Origin: Alphaproteobacteria bacterium
Lineage (GTDB): Bacteria; Pseudomonadota; Alphaproteobacteria; Rhodobacterales; Rhodobacteraceae
Assembly (NCBI GenBank): GCA_030426685.1
Contig: JAUHYC010000001.1
Span: 124,001 to 188,000 of the forward strand
Reading direction: 5' to 3'
DNA: 64,000 nt
Below, in pieces: positions 33,853 through 42,748 of the stretch (position 1 is the first letter of the stretch; every line of letters starts with the position of its first letter). Under the pieces are notes generated by a model that ran no database searches, had not been told where the DNA came from, and worked only from the letters and a program-made list of their open reading frames with translations. A program made the translations under genes and the position numbers.

Positions 33853-34464
33853 ATGACCGCAAGCAACGCGCAAATTCTGGACATCTCGGCCGAGGATCAA
33901 CTGCGCGCGAATTTCTATAATTTCCTGGGGTTGCTGCTGGCCGGTCCACCCGATCAACTGCTGCTTGACCAGATTGCCGGTCTGACCGGGGACGAAACCG
34001 ATCTGGGCCAGGCCATTCAAGCCATGGCGCGGGTGGCCAAGGTCACCAAACCCGCCGCAGCCGAGCGGGAATTCAACGCCTTGTTCATTGGCCTGGGTCG
34101 TGGCGAACTATTGCCTTATGCCAGTTTCTACTTGACCGGTTTCCTGAATGAAAAACCTCTGGCGCAGTTGCGCAATGACATGACTGCGCGGGGCATCACC
34201 CGGGCGCAGAACGTGTTCGAGCCCGAAGATAACATCGCATCACTGATGGAGATGATGGCCGGCATGATCGCAGGACGCTTTGGCACACCTGCCTCTCTGG
34301 ACGATCAAAGGGCATTCTGGAGCAAGCACATCGGCCCATGGGCCTCACATTTTTATTCAGATTTGGAAGGCGCCGAGAACTCGGTTCTCTATGCCTCGGT
34401 CGGTACCGCCGGTCGGGTTTTCATGGAGATTGAGCGCGAAGCCTTCCGGATGACGGCGGGATAG
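33853..34464 (+). CDS. TorD/DmsD-family molybdoenzyme chaperone
   Basis: 203 aa, all-helical. LRANFYNFLGLLLAGPPD and the PYASFYLTGFLNEKPLAQLR motif (the conserved Y-x-S-x-Y/F region of TorD proteins) support the family, as does EDNIASLMEMMAGMI. The start at 33853 has AAGGA seven bases upstream, which overlaps the DUF3306 stop. Such chaperones bind the Tat signal of a molybdo- or tungsto-enzyme until cofactor is inserted; the client here must be the FDH alpha subunit downstream, with its RR signal. Confidence 0.92.
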   Translation: MTASNAQILDISAEDQLRANFYNFLGLLLAGPPDQLLLDQIAGLTGDETDLGQAIQAMARVAKVTKPAAAEREFNALFIGLGRGELLPYASFYLTGFLNEKPLAQLRNDMTARGITRAQNVFEPEDNIASLMEMMAGMIAGRFGTPASLDDQRAFWSKHIGPWASHFYSDLEGAENSVLYASVGTAGRVFMEIEREAFRMTAG

Positions 34465-34522
34465 CCCGCAACTCACCGGTGTCGTTACGGGCACCAAACC
34501 GCAATTGGGACAGGAGGAGCCC

Positions 34523-34711
34523 ATGAGCAAGACCAAGGAAGAAGGCGCAACCCGCCGCGACTTCCTGAAACTGGCCGGAACCGCAGCGCCCGCTGCCGTC
34601 GCTGCCGCCAGTCTGAGCGGAGAAGCCGAGGCGGCTGAGCTGCCGACGGACGAAACCCGTATTCAGGATACCGCGCATACGCGCGCTTACATCGAAAGCA
34701 CCCGGTTCTAG
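34523..34711 (+). CDS. Formate dehydrogenase region Tat-target small protein
   Basis: 62 aa: a short N-region, the twin-arginine motif TRRDFLKLAG, an Ala-rich hydrophobic stretch and a short mature part ending AHTRAYIESTRF. AGGAGG lies six bases before the ATG. It fits the known family of short Tat-signal proteins encoded just before fdhA. It is too small for an enzyme and may be a small extra subunit that is exported with FDH. Confidence 0.9.
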   Translation: MSKTKEEGATRRDFLKLAGTAAPAAVAAASLSGEAEAAELPTDETRIQDTAHTRAYIESTRF

Positions 34712-34816
34712 GACTGGACGTTTTCTTACCTGACAGACGGTTGCGATTGGCCCTGACGTCGGGATCAGCAGTACCAAGCCAGCCGTGGCTCACACGGCGC
34801 GCAAGGGAGGAAAGAA

Positions 34817-37711
34817 ATGCTTAGGAAAAAGACCAACGGGGTTGCGAGACGCCCCCAGCGGACAAGTATCCTGTCCCAGGTCGGCGAGAAAACCGTCGAT
34901 CGCCGCGCATTCCTGCGTGGCTCGGGCCTGACGATCGGCGGACTTGCCGCGATCAGCGCCACGGGTGGAACCGTGACGCCAGCCAGCGCCCAGACAGCGG
35001 CAAACGCCGCCGTTGAAAACATCAAATCCGTATGCACCCACTGCTCGGTCGGCTGTACAGTCGTGGCCGAAGTGCAGAACGGCGTCTGGATCGGGCAGGA
35101 ACCCGGTTGGGACAGCCCGTTCAATCTGGGTGCACATTGCGCCAAGGGGGCCTCGGTCCGCGAGCATGCCCATGGCGAGCGCCGCCTCAAGTATCCGATG
35201 AAAAAGGAAGGCGGCGAGTGGAAGCGCATCAGCTGGGAACAGGCGATCAACGAGATCGGCGACGGCATGATGAACATCCGCGAAGAATCCGGGCCGGACA
35301 GCGTGTACTGGCTGGGTTCAGCCAAGCACAATAACGAACAGGCCTATCTCTTCCGCAAGTTCGCCGCCTACTGGGGCACGAATAACGTGGACCATCAGGC
35401 CCGTATCTGCCATTCGACCACTGTTGCGGGTGTTGCGAATACATGGGGCTACGGCGCCATGACCAATTCGTACAATGACATGCACAACAGTAAGGCGATC
35501 TTCATCATCGGCGGCAATCCGGCCGAGGCACATCCTGTCTCGCTGCTGCATATTCTGCGTGCGAAAGAACAGAACAACGCCCCGCTGATCGTCTGCGATC
35601 CGCGCTTTACACGCACGGCAGCGCATGCGGATGAATATGTCCGCTTCCGCCCCGGTACTGACGTGGCGCTGATCTGGGGTATCCTATGGCACATCTTCGA
35701 CAACGGCTGGGAGGACAAAGAGTTCATCCGGACCCGTGTCTGGGGCATGGACCAGATTCGTGAAGAGGTTGCCAACTGGACACCCGAAGAAACCGAGCGT
35801 GTGACCGGCGTTCCCGGCTCACAGCTGAAGCGTGTTGCCCGGACCATGGTCAACAACCGTCCCGGCACCGTGATCTGGTGCATGGGGGGTACGCAGCATA
35901 CGAACGGCAATAACAACACCCGCGCCTATTGCGTGCTACAGCTTGCGCTTGGCAACATGGGCACCACGGGTGGTGGCACCAACATCTTCCGTGGCCATGA
36001 CAACGTACAGGGCGCGACGGACCTTGGTGTTCTGTCCCACACCCTGCCCGGCTACTATGGCCTGTCGAAAGGCGCGTGGGGTCACTGGGCACGTGTCTGG
36101 GGTGAAGACCCCGAATGGCTGGCGGGTCAGTTCGCGACGATCAAGGACAAGGAAGGCAAGGACAAACCGCTGCAGAATGAGCGCGGCATCCCGGTCTCCC
36201 GCTGGATCGACGGTGTGTTGGAAGACCCGGCGAACATGGATCAGGATCACAACGTCCGCGCCATGGTTCTGTGGGGCCATGCTCCGAACTCGCAAACGCG
36301 GGGACCGGAGATGAAGACGGCGATGGAGAAACTGGACATGCTGGTCGTGATTGACCCGTATCCGACCGTTTCCGCCGTTCTGCATGATCGCACCGATGGC
36401 GTCTACCTGTTGCCCGCCTGTACGCAGTTCGAAACCCGTGGCTCGGTCACGGCGTCGAACCGGTCGTTGCAGTGGCGTGACAAGATCGTGGAGCCCCTGT
36501 TCGAAAGTCTGCCGGACGAGGTCATCATGGCCAAGTTCGCCAACAAGTTCGGATGGGCGGATCGGTTCTTCCGCAATATCGAGATGGACGACCCGGAAAC
36601 CCCGAATGTTGAAAGCATAACGCGCGAGTTCAACTCGGGTCTCTGGACCATCGGCTATACCGGTCAGTCGCCGGAACGCCTGAAAAGCCATATGGCCAAC
36701 CAGCACACGTTCGACAGAACCACGCTGCAAGCCATTGGTGGACCGAACGACGGCGAATACTACGGTTTGCCGTGGCCCTGCTGGGGAACGGCCGAGATGG
36801 GTCATACGGGGACACCAAACCTCTATGACATGTCGAAACCGGTGGCCGAAGGCGGCCTGACCTTCCGTGCTCGTTTCGGTGTGGAACGTGACGGCGACAA
36901 CCTGCTGGCCGAAGGGGTCTACAGCGTTGGATCGGAAATTCAGGATGGCTATCCCGAATTCACGATGCAGATGCTGATGGATCTTGGCTGGGACGGAGAT
37001 CTGACGGCTGAAGAACGCGCGGCAATCGATGCCGTCGCCGGACCGAAGACCAACTGGAAAACCGACTTGTCTGGCGGTATCCAGCGGGTCGCAATCGAGC
37101 ATGGCTGTGCGCCCTTCGGGAACGCCAAAGCCCGCGCGGTCGTCTGGACCTTCCCGGATCCGATCCCGCTGCACCGCGAGCCGCTCTATACCAACCGGCG
37201 CGATCTAGTGGAGGATTATCCGACCTACGAGGACCGGCATGCCTATCGCCTGCCCACCCTTTATGCCTCGATCCAAAAGAACGACTTTTCAAAGGATTAC
37301 CCGATAATCCTCACGTCGGGCCGTCTGGTCGAGTATGAAGGCGGTGGTGAGGAAACCCGGTCGAACCCGTGGCTGGCCGAATTGCAGCAGGACATGTTCG
37401 TCGAGATCAACCCGCGCGATGCCAACAACCTTGGCATTCGTGACGGGCAACAGGTCTGGGTCGAAGGCCCCGAGGGCGGCAAGGTCAAGGTAATGGCGAT
37501 GCTGACCAACAGGGTTGGCGCCGGAGTGGCCTTCATGCCGTTCCATTTCGGCGGCCATTTCCAAGGTGAAGACCTCAGGGTGAAATACCCTGCGGGTGCA
37601 GACCCTTATGTGCTGGGTGAAAGCTCCAACACCGCCCAGACTTATGGCTATGACTCAGTGACCCAGATGCAGGAGACCAAGGCGACTCTCTGCAAAATCT
37701 CGGCAGCGTAA
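34817..37711 (+). CDS. fdhA: Formate dehydrogenase alpha (catalytic) subunit, Mo/W-bis-MGD, cysteine type
   Basis: 964 aa, oxidising formate to CO2 in the periplasm. The Tat signal (DRRAFLRGSGLTIGGLAA) begins ~residue 29. The [4Fe-4S] motif is CTHCSVGCTVV with a fourth Cys in LGAHCAKGAS. The active-site position reads QARICHSTTVAGVA, that is Cys-His where selenium enzymes have Sec-His, so no SECIS is needed. MopB cofactor-binding motifs follow through to the C-terminal barrel (WLAELQQDMFVEINPRDANN). The start has GGGAGG upstream. It belongs with the beta and gamma genes immediately downstream; the tungstate transporter in the same region suggests tungsten use. Confidence 0.97.
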   Translation: MLRKKTNGVARRPQRTSILSQVGEKTVDRRAFLRGSGLTIGGLAAISATGGTVTPASAQTAANAAVENIKSVCTHCSVGCTVVAEVQNGVWIGQEPGWDSPFNLGAHCAKGASVREHAHGERRLKYPMKKEGGEWKRISWEQAINEIGDGMMNIREESGPDSVYWLGSAKHNNEQAYLFRKFAAYWGTNNVDHQARICHSTTVAGVANTWGYGAMTNSYNDMHNSKAIFIIGGNPAEAHPVSLLHILRAKEQNNAPLIVCDPRFTRTAAHADEYVRFRPGTDVALIWGILWHIFDNGWEDKEFIRTRVWGMDQIREEVANWTPEETERVTGVPGSQLKRVARTMVNNRPGTVIWCMGGTQHTNGNNNTRAYCVLQLALGNMGTTGGGTNIFRGHDNVQGATDLGVLSHTLPGYYGLSKGAWGHWARVWGEDPEWLAGQFATIKDKEGKDKPLQNERGIPVSRWIDGVLEDPANMDQDHNVRAMVLWGHAPNSQTRGPEMKTAMEKLDMLVVIDPYPTVSAVLHDRTDGVYLLPACTQFETRGSVTASNRSLQWRDKIVEPLFESLPDEVIMAKFANKFGWADRFFRNIEMDDPETPNVESITREFNSGLWTIGYTGQSPERLKSHMANQHTFDRTTLQAIGGPNDGEYYGLPWPCWGTAEMGHTGTPNLYDMSKPVAEGGLTFRARFGVERDGDNLLAEGVYSVGSEIQDGYPEFTMQMLMDLGWDGDLTAEERAAIDAVAGPKTNWKTDLSGGIQRVAIEHGCAPFGNAKARAVVWTFPDPIPLHREPLYTNRRDLVEDYPTYEDRHAYRLPTLYASIQKNDFSKDYPIILTSGRLVEYEGGGEETRSNPWLAELQQDMFVEINPRDANNLGIRDGQQVWVEGPEGGKVKVMAMLTNRVGAGVAFMPFHFGGHFQGEDLRVKYPAGADPYVLGESSNTAQTYGYDSVTQMQETKATLCKISAA

Positions 37712-37723
37712 GGAGGACGATTT

Positions 37724-38317
37724 ATGGCTAGAGCAAAGTTTCTCTGCGACGCTGAACGCTGCATTGAATGCAACGCCTGCGTAACCGCGTGCAAGAACGA
37801 GCACGAGGTTCCGTGGGGCATCAACCGCCGCAGAGTTGTAACAATCAATGACGGTGATCCGGGCGAACGCTCGATCTCGGTGGCTTGTATGCATTGTTCG
37901 GATGCGCCTTGTATGGCGGTGTGCCCGGTCGACTGCTTCTATCAGAACGAAGAAGGCGTCGTCCTGCACTCGAAAGACCTGTGCATCGGTTGCGGTTATT
38001 GCTTCTATGCGTGCCCATTCGGTGCGCCGCAGTACCCGCAAGCGGGCAACTTCGGATCGCGCGGCAAGATGGACAAATGTACCTTCTGTGCCGGTGGCCC
38101 CGAGGAAACGCACTCGACCGCAGAGTTCGCCAAATACGGTCGCAACCGGATCGCCGAAGGCAAGCTGCCTATCTGCGCCGAGATGTGTTCCACCAAAGCC
38201 CTGCTCGCCGGTGACGGCGACGTGGTGTCCGCTGTATACCGCGAACGCGTCGTGGCGCGCGGCTTCGGCTCGGGCGCTTGGGGTTGGGGCACAGCCTACG
38301 ACCAGAAAGACGGCTAA
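37724..38317 (+). CDS. fdhB: Formate dehydrogenase beta (iron-sulfur) subunit
   Basis: 197 aa, four [4Fe-4S] clusters expected: [43 protein letters not shown] and the CTFC...C...C set near 115-155. It passes electrons from the alpha subunit to the cytochrome b subunit. It has no signal peptide, so it is likely exported in complex with the Tat-signal alpha subunit. It starts 12 bases after fdhA. Length is shorter than E. coli FdnH because the C-terminal membrane helix is absent. Confidence 0.96.
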   Translation: MARAKFLCDAERCIECNACVTACKNEHEVPWGINRRRVVTINDGDPGERSISVACMHCSDAPCMAVCPVDCFYQNEEGVVLHSKDLCIGCGYCFYACPFGAPQYPQAGNFGSRGKMDKCTFCAGGPEETHSTAEFAKYGRNRIAEGKLPICAEMCSTKALLAGDGDVVSAVYRERVVARGFGSGAWGWGTAYDQKDG

Positions 38318-38338
38318 GACCGCTTTCATGAACCAAAC

Positions 38339-38364
38339 AGGCGACCCGCATTCGTGGGTCGCCT
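38339..38364 (+). terminator. Hairpin between fdhB and fdhC
   Basis: Perfect 9-bp stem AGGCGACCC / GGGTCGCCT with an 8-base loop, 22 bases after the fdhB stop, followed by no T-tract. It may set a higher level of alpha and beta mRNA than of the downstream genes. Confidence 0.6.
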
Positions 38365-38390
38365 GATCAGGGATTTTGACCGAGGTTCAG

Positions 38391-39599
38391 ATGTTCCGCT
38401 TACTCTTCGCATTGCTGTTCACCTTCGCGCTGGCCCAGGCTTCCGTTGCCCAAACCAACGAGACTGAAACACCCTCCACCACAAGTGAGCGCGCTTCGAC
38501 CGGTGGAGCGACAACGCTTGAGGACATTCTGGCCCGCCAGCGTGGCGAGAAAGTCGATAACAGCTATCGGTCAGAAAACACTGGACAGGGAAATGTAGAG
38601 GGTCTGCTCGGGCAAATTGGTACGCGCGGCGTAGCCTCTGACAGCGATGTCTATCGCGCGCTGCGTTACGGATCGGCAGACGTCACCGTTTCGTCCCATG
38701 GACCAGCGGACAGCGTATTGATTCAGGATGGCGGCATGTGGTGGCTGAATTTCCGTACCGGACCACTGCGCGAATACGGTACGTACATCATCGCAGGAAT
38801 GCTTGCGATCATCGTTTTGTTCTTCTTGATCCGCGGGAAAATTCGCATCGATGGCGAAAGGACCGGGCGCACGGTTCTACGCTTCAACAGTTTCGAAAGG
38901 TTCGGGCATTGGCTATTTGCCGGTTCATTCCTGATCCTCGGCATCACCGGCCTGCTGACGCTTTATGGCCGCGACTTCCTGATTCCGATCTTCGGCAAGG
39001 AAGGTTTCGCAACCATAGCACAAAGCTGTAAATGGCTTCACAACAACCTGGCATGGGCGTTCATGCTGGGGCTGATCATCGTTACGGTGAACTGGATTGC
39101 CCACAACATCCCAAACCGGGCGGACCTGAAATGGCTCGCCGCCGGAGGGGGACTGTTCACCAAGAACAGCCACCCGCCCGCAAAAAAGTTCAACGCGGGC
39201 CAAAAGATAATCTTCTGGGCTTGCATCCTGCTGGGCGTCTCAATCAGCCTCTCGGGCCTGTCGCTCCTGTTCCCGTTTGAACTGCCGATGTTTGCCAAGA
39301 CCTTCACGGTGGCCAATGCCACCGGCATTCCGCAAATGCTTGGCCTGAACCTGCCCGTGCAAATGTCACCGCAGGAAGAGATGCAATACGCCCAGGTCTG
39401 GCACGTCATGGTGGCCTATGTGTTCATTGCAATCATCATTGCCCATATCTACCTCGGCTCGGTCGGCATGGAAGGTGCGTTCGACGCCATGGGCACCGGC
39501 GAAGTTGAAGAGCAATGGGCACGCGAGCATCACTCGCTGTGGCTGGAAGAGGTACAGGCAAAAGAGGCCAGCAAGGGTGTGGCCTCACCTGCGGAATAA
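38391..39599 (+). CDS. fdhC: Formate dehydrogenase gamma subunit (cytochrome b556)
   Basis: 402 aa. A signal peptide (MFRLLFALLFTFALAQASVA) and a ~100-residue N-terminal periplasmic extension precede a transmembrane helix (~133-153) and the FdnI-type four-helix cytochrome b domain (~165-385; FNSFERFGHWLFAGSFLILG, CKWLHNNLAWAFMLG, QVWHVMVAYVFIAIIIAHIY). Histidines in these helices ligate haem b. It passes electrons to quinone or to a periplasmic cytochrome. The ATG at 38391 has GAGG before it. The stop is immediately followed by the ATG of the WD40-cytochrome gene, so the two are co-translated. Confidence 0.93.
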   Translation: MFRLLFALLFTFALAQASVAQTNETETPSTTSERASTGGATTLEDILARQRGEKVDNSYRSENTGQGNVEGLLGQIGTRGVASDSDVYRALRYGSADVTVSSHGPADSVLIQDGGMWWLNFRTGPLREYGTYIIAGMLAIIVLFFLIRGKIRIDGERTGRTVLRFNSFERFGHWLFAGSFLILGITGLLTLYGRDFLIPIFGKEGFATIAQSCKWLHNNLAWAFMLGLIIVTVNWIAHNIPNRADLKWLAAGGGLFTKNSHPPAKKFNAGQKIIFWACILLGVSISLSGLSLLFPFELPMFAKTFTVANATGIPQMLGLNLPVQMSPQEEMQYAQVWHVMVAYVFIAIIIAHIYLGSVGMEGAFDAMGTGEVEEQWAREHHSLWLEEVQAKEASKGVASPAE

Positions 39600-40862
39600 A
39601 TGCGCAGACTGGCGCTGGCGCTGGCGCTGATCCCCCTTCCCGCCTTGGCCGAGTTCTTTACGCTCAAGGGCCACGGCGGGCCGATCATGGGTATCGCAAC
39701 CGCGCCGGACGGGCGCATTGCCACCGCCAGCTTCGATAATTCAGTGGGTCTCTGGACCGGTCAAAACCCTGAATGGCTGGAGGGGCACGAAGCTGCCGTC
39801 AATTCCGTTACCTTCAATGGAACTGCAATTTATTCCGCCGGAGATGACTTCACCCTGCGGCGCTGGCCCGGAGGCGATGTTGTTGGTCGGCATAAGGGCA
39901 AGATTGTTGGCTTGGCGGCCTCAAAAACCCACATTGCCACGGCCAGTTGGGACGGCACGATTGGGCTATGGCCAATGGATGGATCCAGGCCGATCCAGCT
40001 CGGCCCCACCGGAAGCGGCGTGAATGCCGTCGTGTTCTCAGCAGATGGCACGCAACTGTATTCGGCCGGCGCCGATGGTACGCTTCGGGTCTGGGATGTT
40101 GGTAGCGGGCAGGAAACTGATCGTCTGATCGAACATGGGTTTGGTATCAACGAACTGGTCCTGAACTCGCAGGATGGCTGGATCGCCTATGGTGCGGTTG
40201 ACGGTGTCACACGCATTCTGGACCTGACCACCGGCGATGTACGCGACTTCAGTCTCGACCGCCGCCCAATTCTGGCACTTGCGCTCAGCCCCGATCGCAG
40301 CAAGTTGGCTGTCGGGGATGGTCAGGGGTACATCATGATGATCGACACCACCGGATGGCGCATCGTGCAGGACTTCCGCGCCACCCTGCGCGGACCGGTC
40401 TGGGCGCTCGCCTTTTCCGAGGATGGTCAGAATCTCCACGCGGGTGGCATTGATGAGGCGATGTATAGCTGGCCCGTCACATCTTTGGGCGAACAGTCAC
40501 AGATGGCAGCGACCGAGCCCAGCTTTCTTAAAAACCCGGAAGAGATGGGAAACGGCGAGCGTCAGTTCGCCCGCAAATGCTCGATCTGCCACAGCCTGAC
40601 ACCTGCCGGACAACGTCGCGCGGGGCCCACCCTGCATGGTATTTTTGGCCGGGAGGCGGGCACATTGCCGGGCTATTTCTACTCTGATACGCTGCAAGAC
40701 TCTGATATCGTTTGGAATGAAGAGACCATAAATGCTCTTTTCGACGAAGGCCCGGATCACTACATTCCGGGATCAAAGATGCCGATGCAGCGGATCACGC
40801 AAGCACAGGACCGGATCGATCTGATCGCATTTCTGCGCCGCACCACCGCACCAGAGGACTGA
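39600..40862 (+). CDS. Periplasmic WD40 beta-propeller fused to a class I cytochrome c
   Basis: 420 aa. Signal peptide ~1-17 (LALALALIPLPALA). Residues ~20-305 are about seven WD40-type blades (GHGGPIMGIATAPDGRIATA; GADGTLRVWDVGSG). Residues ~315-420 are a monohaem cytochrome c with CSICH and a Met-ligand motif GSKMPMQ. The start codon abuts the fdhC stop, so it is probably an electron acceptor or docking partner for the FDH complex. A propeller could position the haem near a redox partner. The pathway downstream of it is not in the window. Confidence 0.9.
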   Translation: MRRLALALALIPLPALAEFFTLKGHGGPIMGIATAPDGRIATASFDNSVGLWTGQNPEWLEGHEAAVNSVTFNGTAIYSAGDDFTLRRWPGGDVVGRHKGKIVGLAASKTHIATASWDGTIGLWPMDGSRPIQLGPTGSGVNAVVFSADGTQLYSAGADGTLRVWDVGSGQETDRLIEHGFGINELVLNSQDGWIAYGAVDGVTRILDLTTGDVRDFSLDRRPILALALSPDRSKLAVGDGQGYIMMIDTTGWRIVQDFRATLRGPVWALAFSEDGQNLHAGGIDEAMYSWPVTSLGEQSQMAATEPSFLKNPEEMGNGERQFARKCSICHSLTPAGQRRAGPTLHGIFGREAGTLPGYFYSDTLQDSDIVWNEETINALFDEGPDHYIPGSKMPMQRITQAQDRIDLIAFLRRTTAPED

Positions 40863-40875
40863 GCCGGAGGAGACC

Positions 40876-41001
40876 ATGAAAGCCTTTCTTGCCGCCGTTG
40901 CCGCGATGGTCGTGATCACTGTTGCAGCCCCTTATACGCTGGACCGGATTGGACACAACGCGGCGGATGCGGGCTCTGGCCCGGATGTGCGTCTCGACTG
41001 A
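40876..41001 (+). CDS. 41-residue single-helix protein of the FDH operon
   Basis: ORF MKAFLAAVAAMVVITVAAPY... with one hydrophobic helix (~2-20) and a short polar tail ending PDVRLD. GGAGG lies six bases before the ATG, and the stop is followed directly by the ATG of the HTH regulator, so it is very likely translated. It could be a small membrane or secreted peptide that stabilises the cytochromes. Function unknown; no known family recognised. Confidence 0.6.
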   Translation: MKAFLAAVAAMVVITVAAPYTLDRIGHNAADAGSGPDVRLD

Positions 41002-41874
41002 ATGCCACAATACCTGACCACCCGAGAACTGGCAGACCTGCTGCGCATTGGCGAGCGGAAGGCCTACGATCTGGCGTCCTCGGGTGAGATCCCCTGCGTC
41101 CGGGCCATGGGCAAGCTGCTGTTCCCAAAGGCCGAGATCATTGCTTGGCTCAACGCCTCGCGTTCCGGCCCGCAGGTGGCCGAACCACCCCTGCCGCCGA
41201 TTGTGGCTGGCAGCCACGATCCGCTCCTGGACTGGGCTCTGCGCGAAAGTGGCTCGGGACTGGCAACGTATTACGATGGCTCGTTCGACGGGTTGAACCG
41301 TCTGGTAGAGCGCAGCGCTCAAGCGGCGGCCCTGCACATCCACGAAACGGACGGCTTCAACACGCGGACCCTGCGCGAGACGATGGGCGAAGCCCCGGTG
41401 ATCCTCTACCAAATCGCCCACCGTCAACGCGGCCTGCTGCTGGCGCCCGGCACTTCGGGCATCTCGGGCTTTCAGGATTTGAAGGGCAGACGCATCATCC
41501 TGCGCCAAGACAGCGCCGCCAGCCAACACCTGTTCGATGCTGAGCTGAGCGCCCACGACCTGACGCGCGATGACTTGAACGCCTTACCCGTCTGCGCCCG
41601 CACCGAGGAAGAACTTGCCACCGCCCTGCGCGACGGCAAGGCCGAGGTCGGATTCGGACTCGGTGCACTCGCCCGGCCCAACGGGCTGAGCTTCGTGCAC
41701 ACCCATTCAGAACGCTTGGACCTCGCCATCTGGCGCCGCGCCGTGTTCGAACCGCCGATGCAGACCCTGACCCGGTTCCTGCAATCCCAGCGCTTCAGGG
41801 AACGCGCAGCAGAACTGGGCGGATACGATCTTACGGATCTGGGCCAGATCCACCACAACGGTGCCAGCGGCTGA
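41002..41874 (+). CDS. Excisionase-type HTH regulator with periplasmic-binding-protein-like effector domain
   Basis: 290 aa. Residues 1-50 are an excisionase/MerR-like DNA-binding helix-turn-helix (YLTTRELADLLRIGERKAYDLA). Residues ~70-280 are a PBP-like domain (PF12727 type) without a signal peptide (LLLAPGTSGISGFQDLKGRR, EVGFGLGALARPNGLSFV). This architecture occurs in oxyanion-responsive regulators near molybdate or tungstate transport genes. It lies between the FDH operon and the convergent tupBCA, so it may be a cytoplasmic tungstate/molybdate sensor controlling one or both. Its ATG directly follows the stop of the 41-residue ORF. Confidence 0.86.
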   Translation: MPQYLTTRELADLLRIGERKAYDLASSGEIPCVRAMGKLLFPKAEIIAWLNASRSGPQVAEPPLPPIVAGSHDPLLDWALRESGSGLATYYDGSFDGLNRLVERSAQAAALHIHETDGFNTRTLRETMGEAPVILYQIAHRQRGLLLAPGTSGISGFQDLKGRRIILRQDSAASQHLFDAELSAHDLTRDDLNALPVCARTEEELATALRDGKAEVGFGLGALARPNGLSFVHTHSERLDLAIWRRAVFEPPMQTLTRFLQSQRFRERAAELGGYDLTDLGQIHHNGASG

Positions 41875-41876
41875 TC

Positions 41877-41912
41877 CTTCATCTTTTTCCAAATACTCTC
41901 GCCGAAGGCGAA
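41877..41912 (-). repeat. 3'-end repeat element, copy C (after tupA)
   Basis: On the minus strand, one base after the tupA stop, comes the hairpin TCGCC-TTC-GGCGA, then GAGTATTTGGAAAAAGATGA and AG. The tail matches the other copies at both ends (GAGTATTT and GATGAAG), with the middle changed. It sits between the convergent HTH gene and tupA and may terminate transcripts from both sides. Confidence 0.65.
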
Positions 41913-41913
41913 A

Positions 41914-42726
41914 TTACCGCGCGTTCGGAAAGAACAATTGCTGCCCATCCAGTTGATAGGAGTCAATCGCAGCCTGACCATCAGGTCCGATCAGCCAGTC
42001 TATGAACCGCTGCCCTGCTGTCGCGCGCACTCCGGGATGTTTTTCCGGGTTCACCAAGATTACCCCGTATTGGTTGAACAAACGCGGATCACCCTCGACC
42101 AAAATCTCAAGGTCACCCCGGTTGCCAAAAGACAGCCACGTGGCGCGATCGGTCAGGACATAAGCACCCATGCCACTGGCCACGTTCAGGGTCGCCCCCA
42201 TGCCCGAACCGGTTTCGCGATACCACCTGCCGGATGCACTGGTTGGATCGATACCCGCAGCCTTCCAGTGACGCATCTCTGCCTTATGCGTACCGCTGTC
42301 GTCGCCGCGTGACGCAAAAGGAGCCTCGGAATTGGCGATTGCAGACAGGGCAACGATAATGTCCACCTCGCCTTTAACACCGGCAGGGTCAGCTTTCGGC
42401 CCGACCAGAACAAAGTCGTTATACATGACGTCAAACCGTTCCACACCCCAGCCGTCGGCCACAAACTGCTCTTCTGCGGGTTTGGAATGTACCAGCAGAA
42501 CATCACCATCTCCGTTGATCGCATTACGGATCGCCTGCCCCGTGCCCACCGCAACAACGCGCACGTCAACACCCGTTTCGGCTTCGAAACCCGGCAGGAT
42601 ATGATCCAACAATCCCGAATTCTGCGTCGAGGTTGTGGATTGTACTACGATATACGCCTCTTCCGCCGCAGCCGGTACAGCCAGCCCAAGCGCAACAAGC
42701 GATGACCGAATAAGGTTACGGATCAT
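41914..42726 (-). CDS. tupA: Tungstate ABC transporter substrate-binding protein
   Basis: 270 aa with a signal peptide (~1-21, LVALGLAVPAAAEE). The TupA signature is clear: VQSTTSTQNSGLLDHILPGF at the mature N-terminus and GDDSGTHKAEMRHWKAAGI in the second lobe, where the TTSTQ and SGTH segments hold the oxyanion. It gives high-affinity uptake of tungstate (perhaps also molybdate). It is the last gene of tupBCA. The nearby FDH is the likely user of the metal. Its two chain ends are the ones seen in the cytochrome fusion at 29781. Confidence 0.94.
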   Translation of the reverse strand: MIRNLIRSSLVALGLAVPAAAEEAYIVVQSTTSTQNSGLLDHILPGFEAETGVDVRVVAVGTGQAIRNAINGDGDVLLVHSKPAEEQFVADGWGVERFDVMYNDFVLVGPKADPAGVKGEVDIIVALSAIANSEAPFASRGDDSGTHKAEMRHWKAAGIDPTSASGRWYRETGSGMGATLNVASGMGAYVLTDRATWLSFGNRGDLEILVEGDPRLFNQYGVILVNPEKHPGVRATAGQRFIDWLIGPDGQAAIDSYQLDGQQLFFPNAR

Positions 42727-42748
42727 TCAATTCTCCATTTTCTGTAAA

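Noticed and set aside
35936..37174. Long open frame (412 codons) on the minus strand across the FDH alpha gene
   Set aside because: It is fully antisense to an unmistakable formate dehydrogenase, has no recognisable domain or ribosome-binding site, and arises from the strong third-position GC bias.
34817..37711. Possible selenocysteine (in-frame TGA) in formate dehydrogenase
   Set aside because: The active-site codon is TGC in the ICHSTT motif, so the enzyme uses cysteine.
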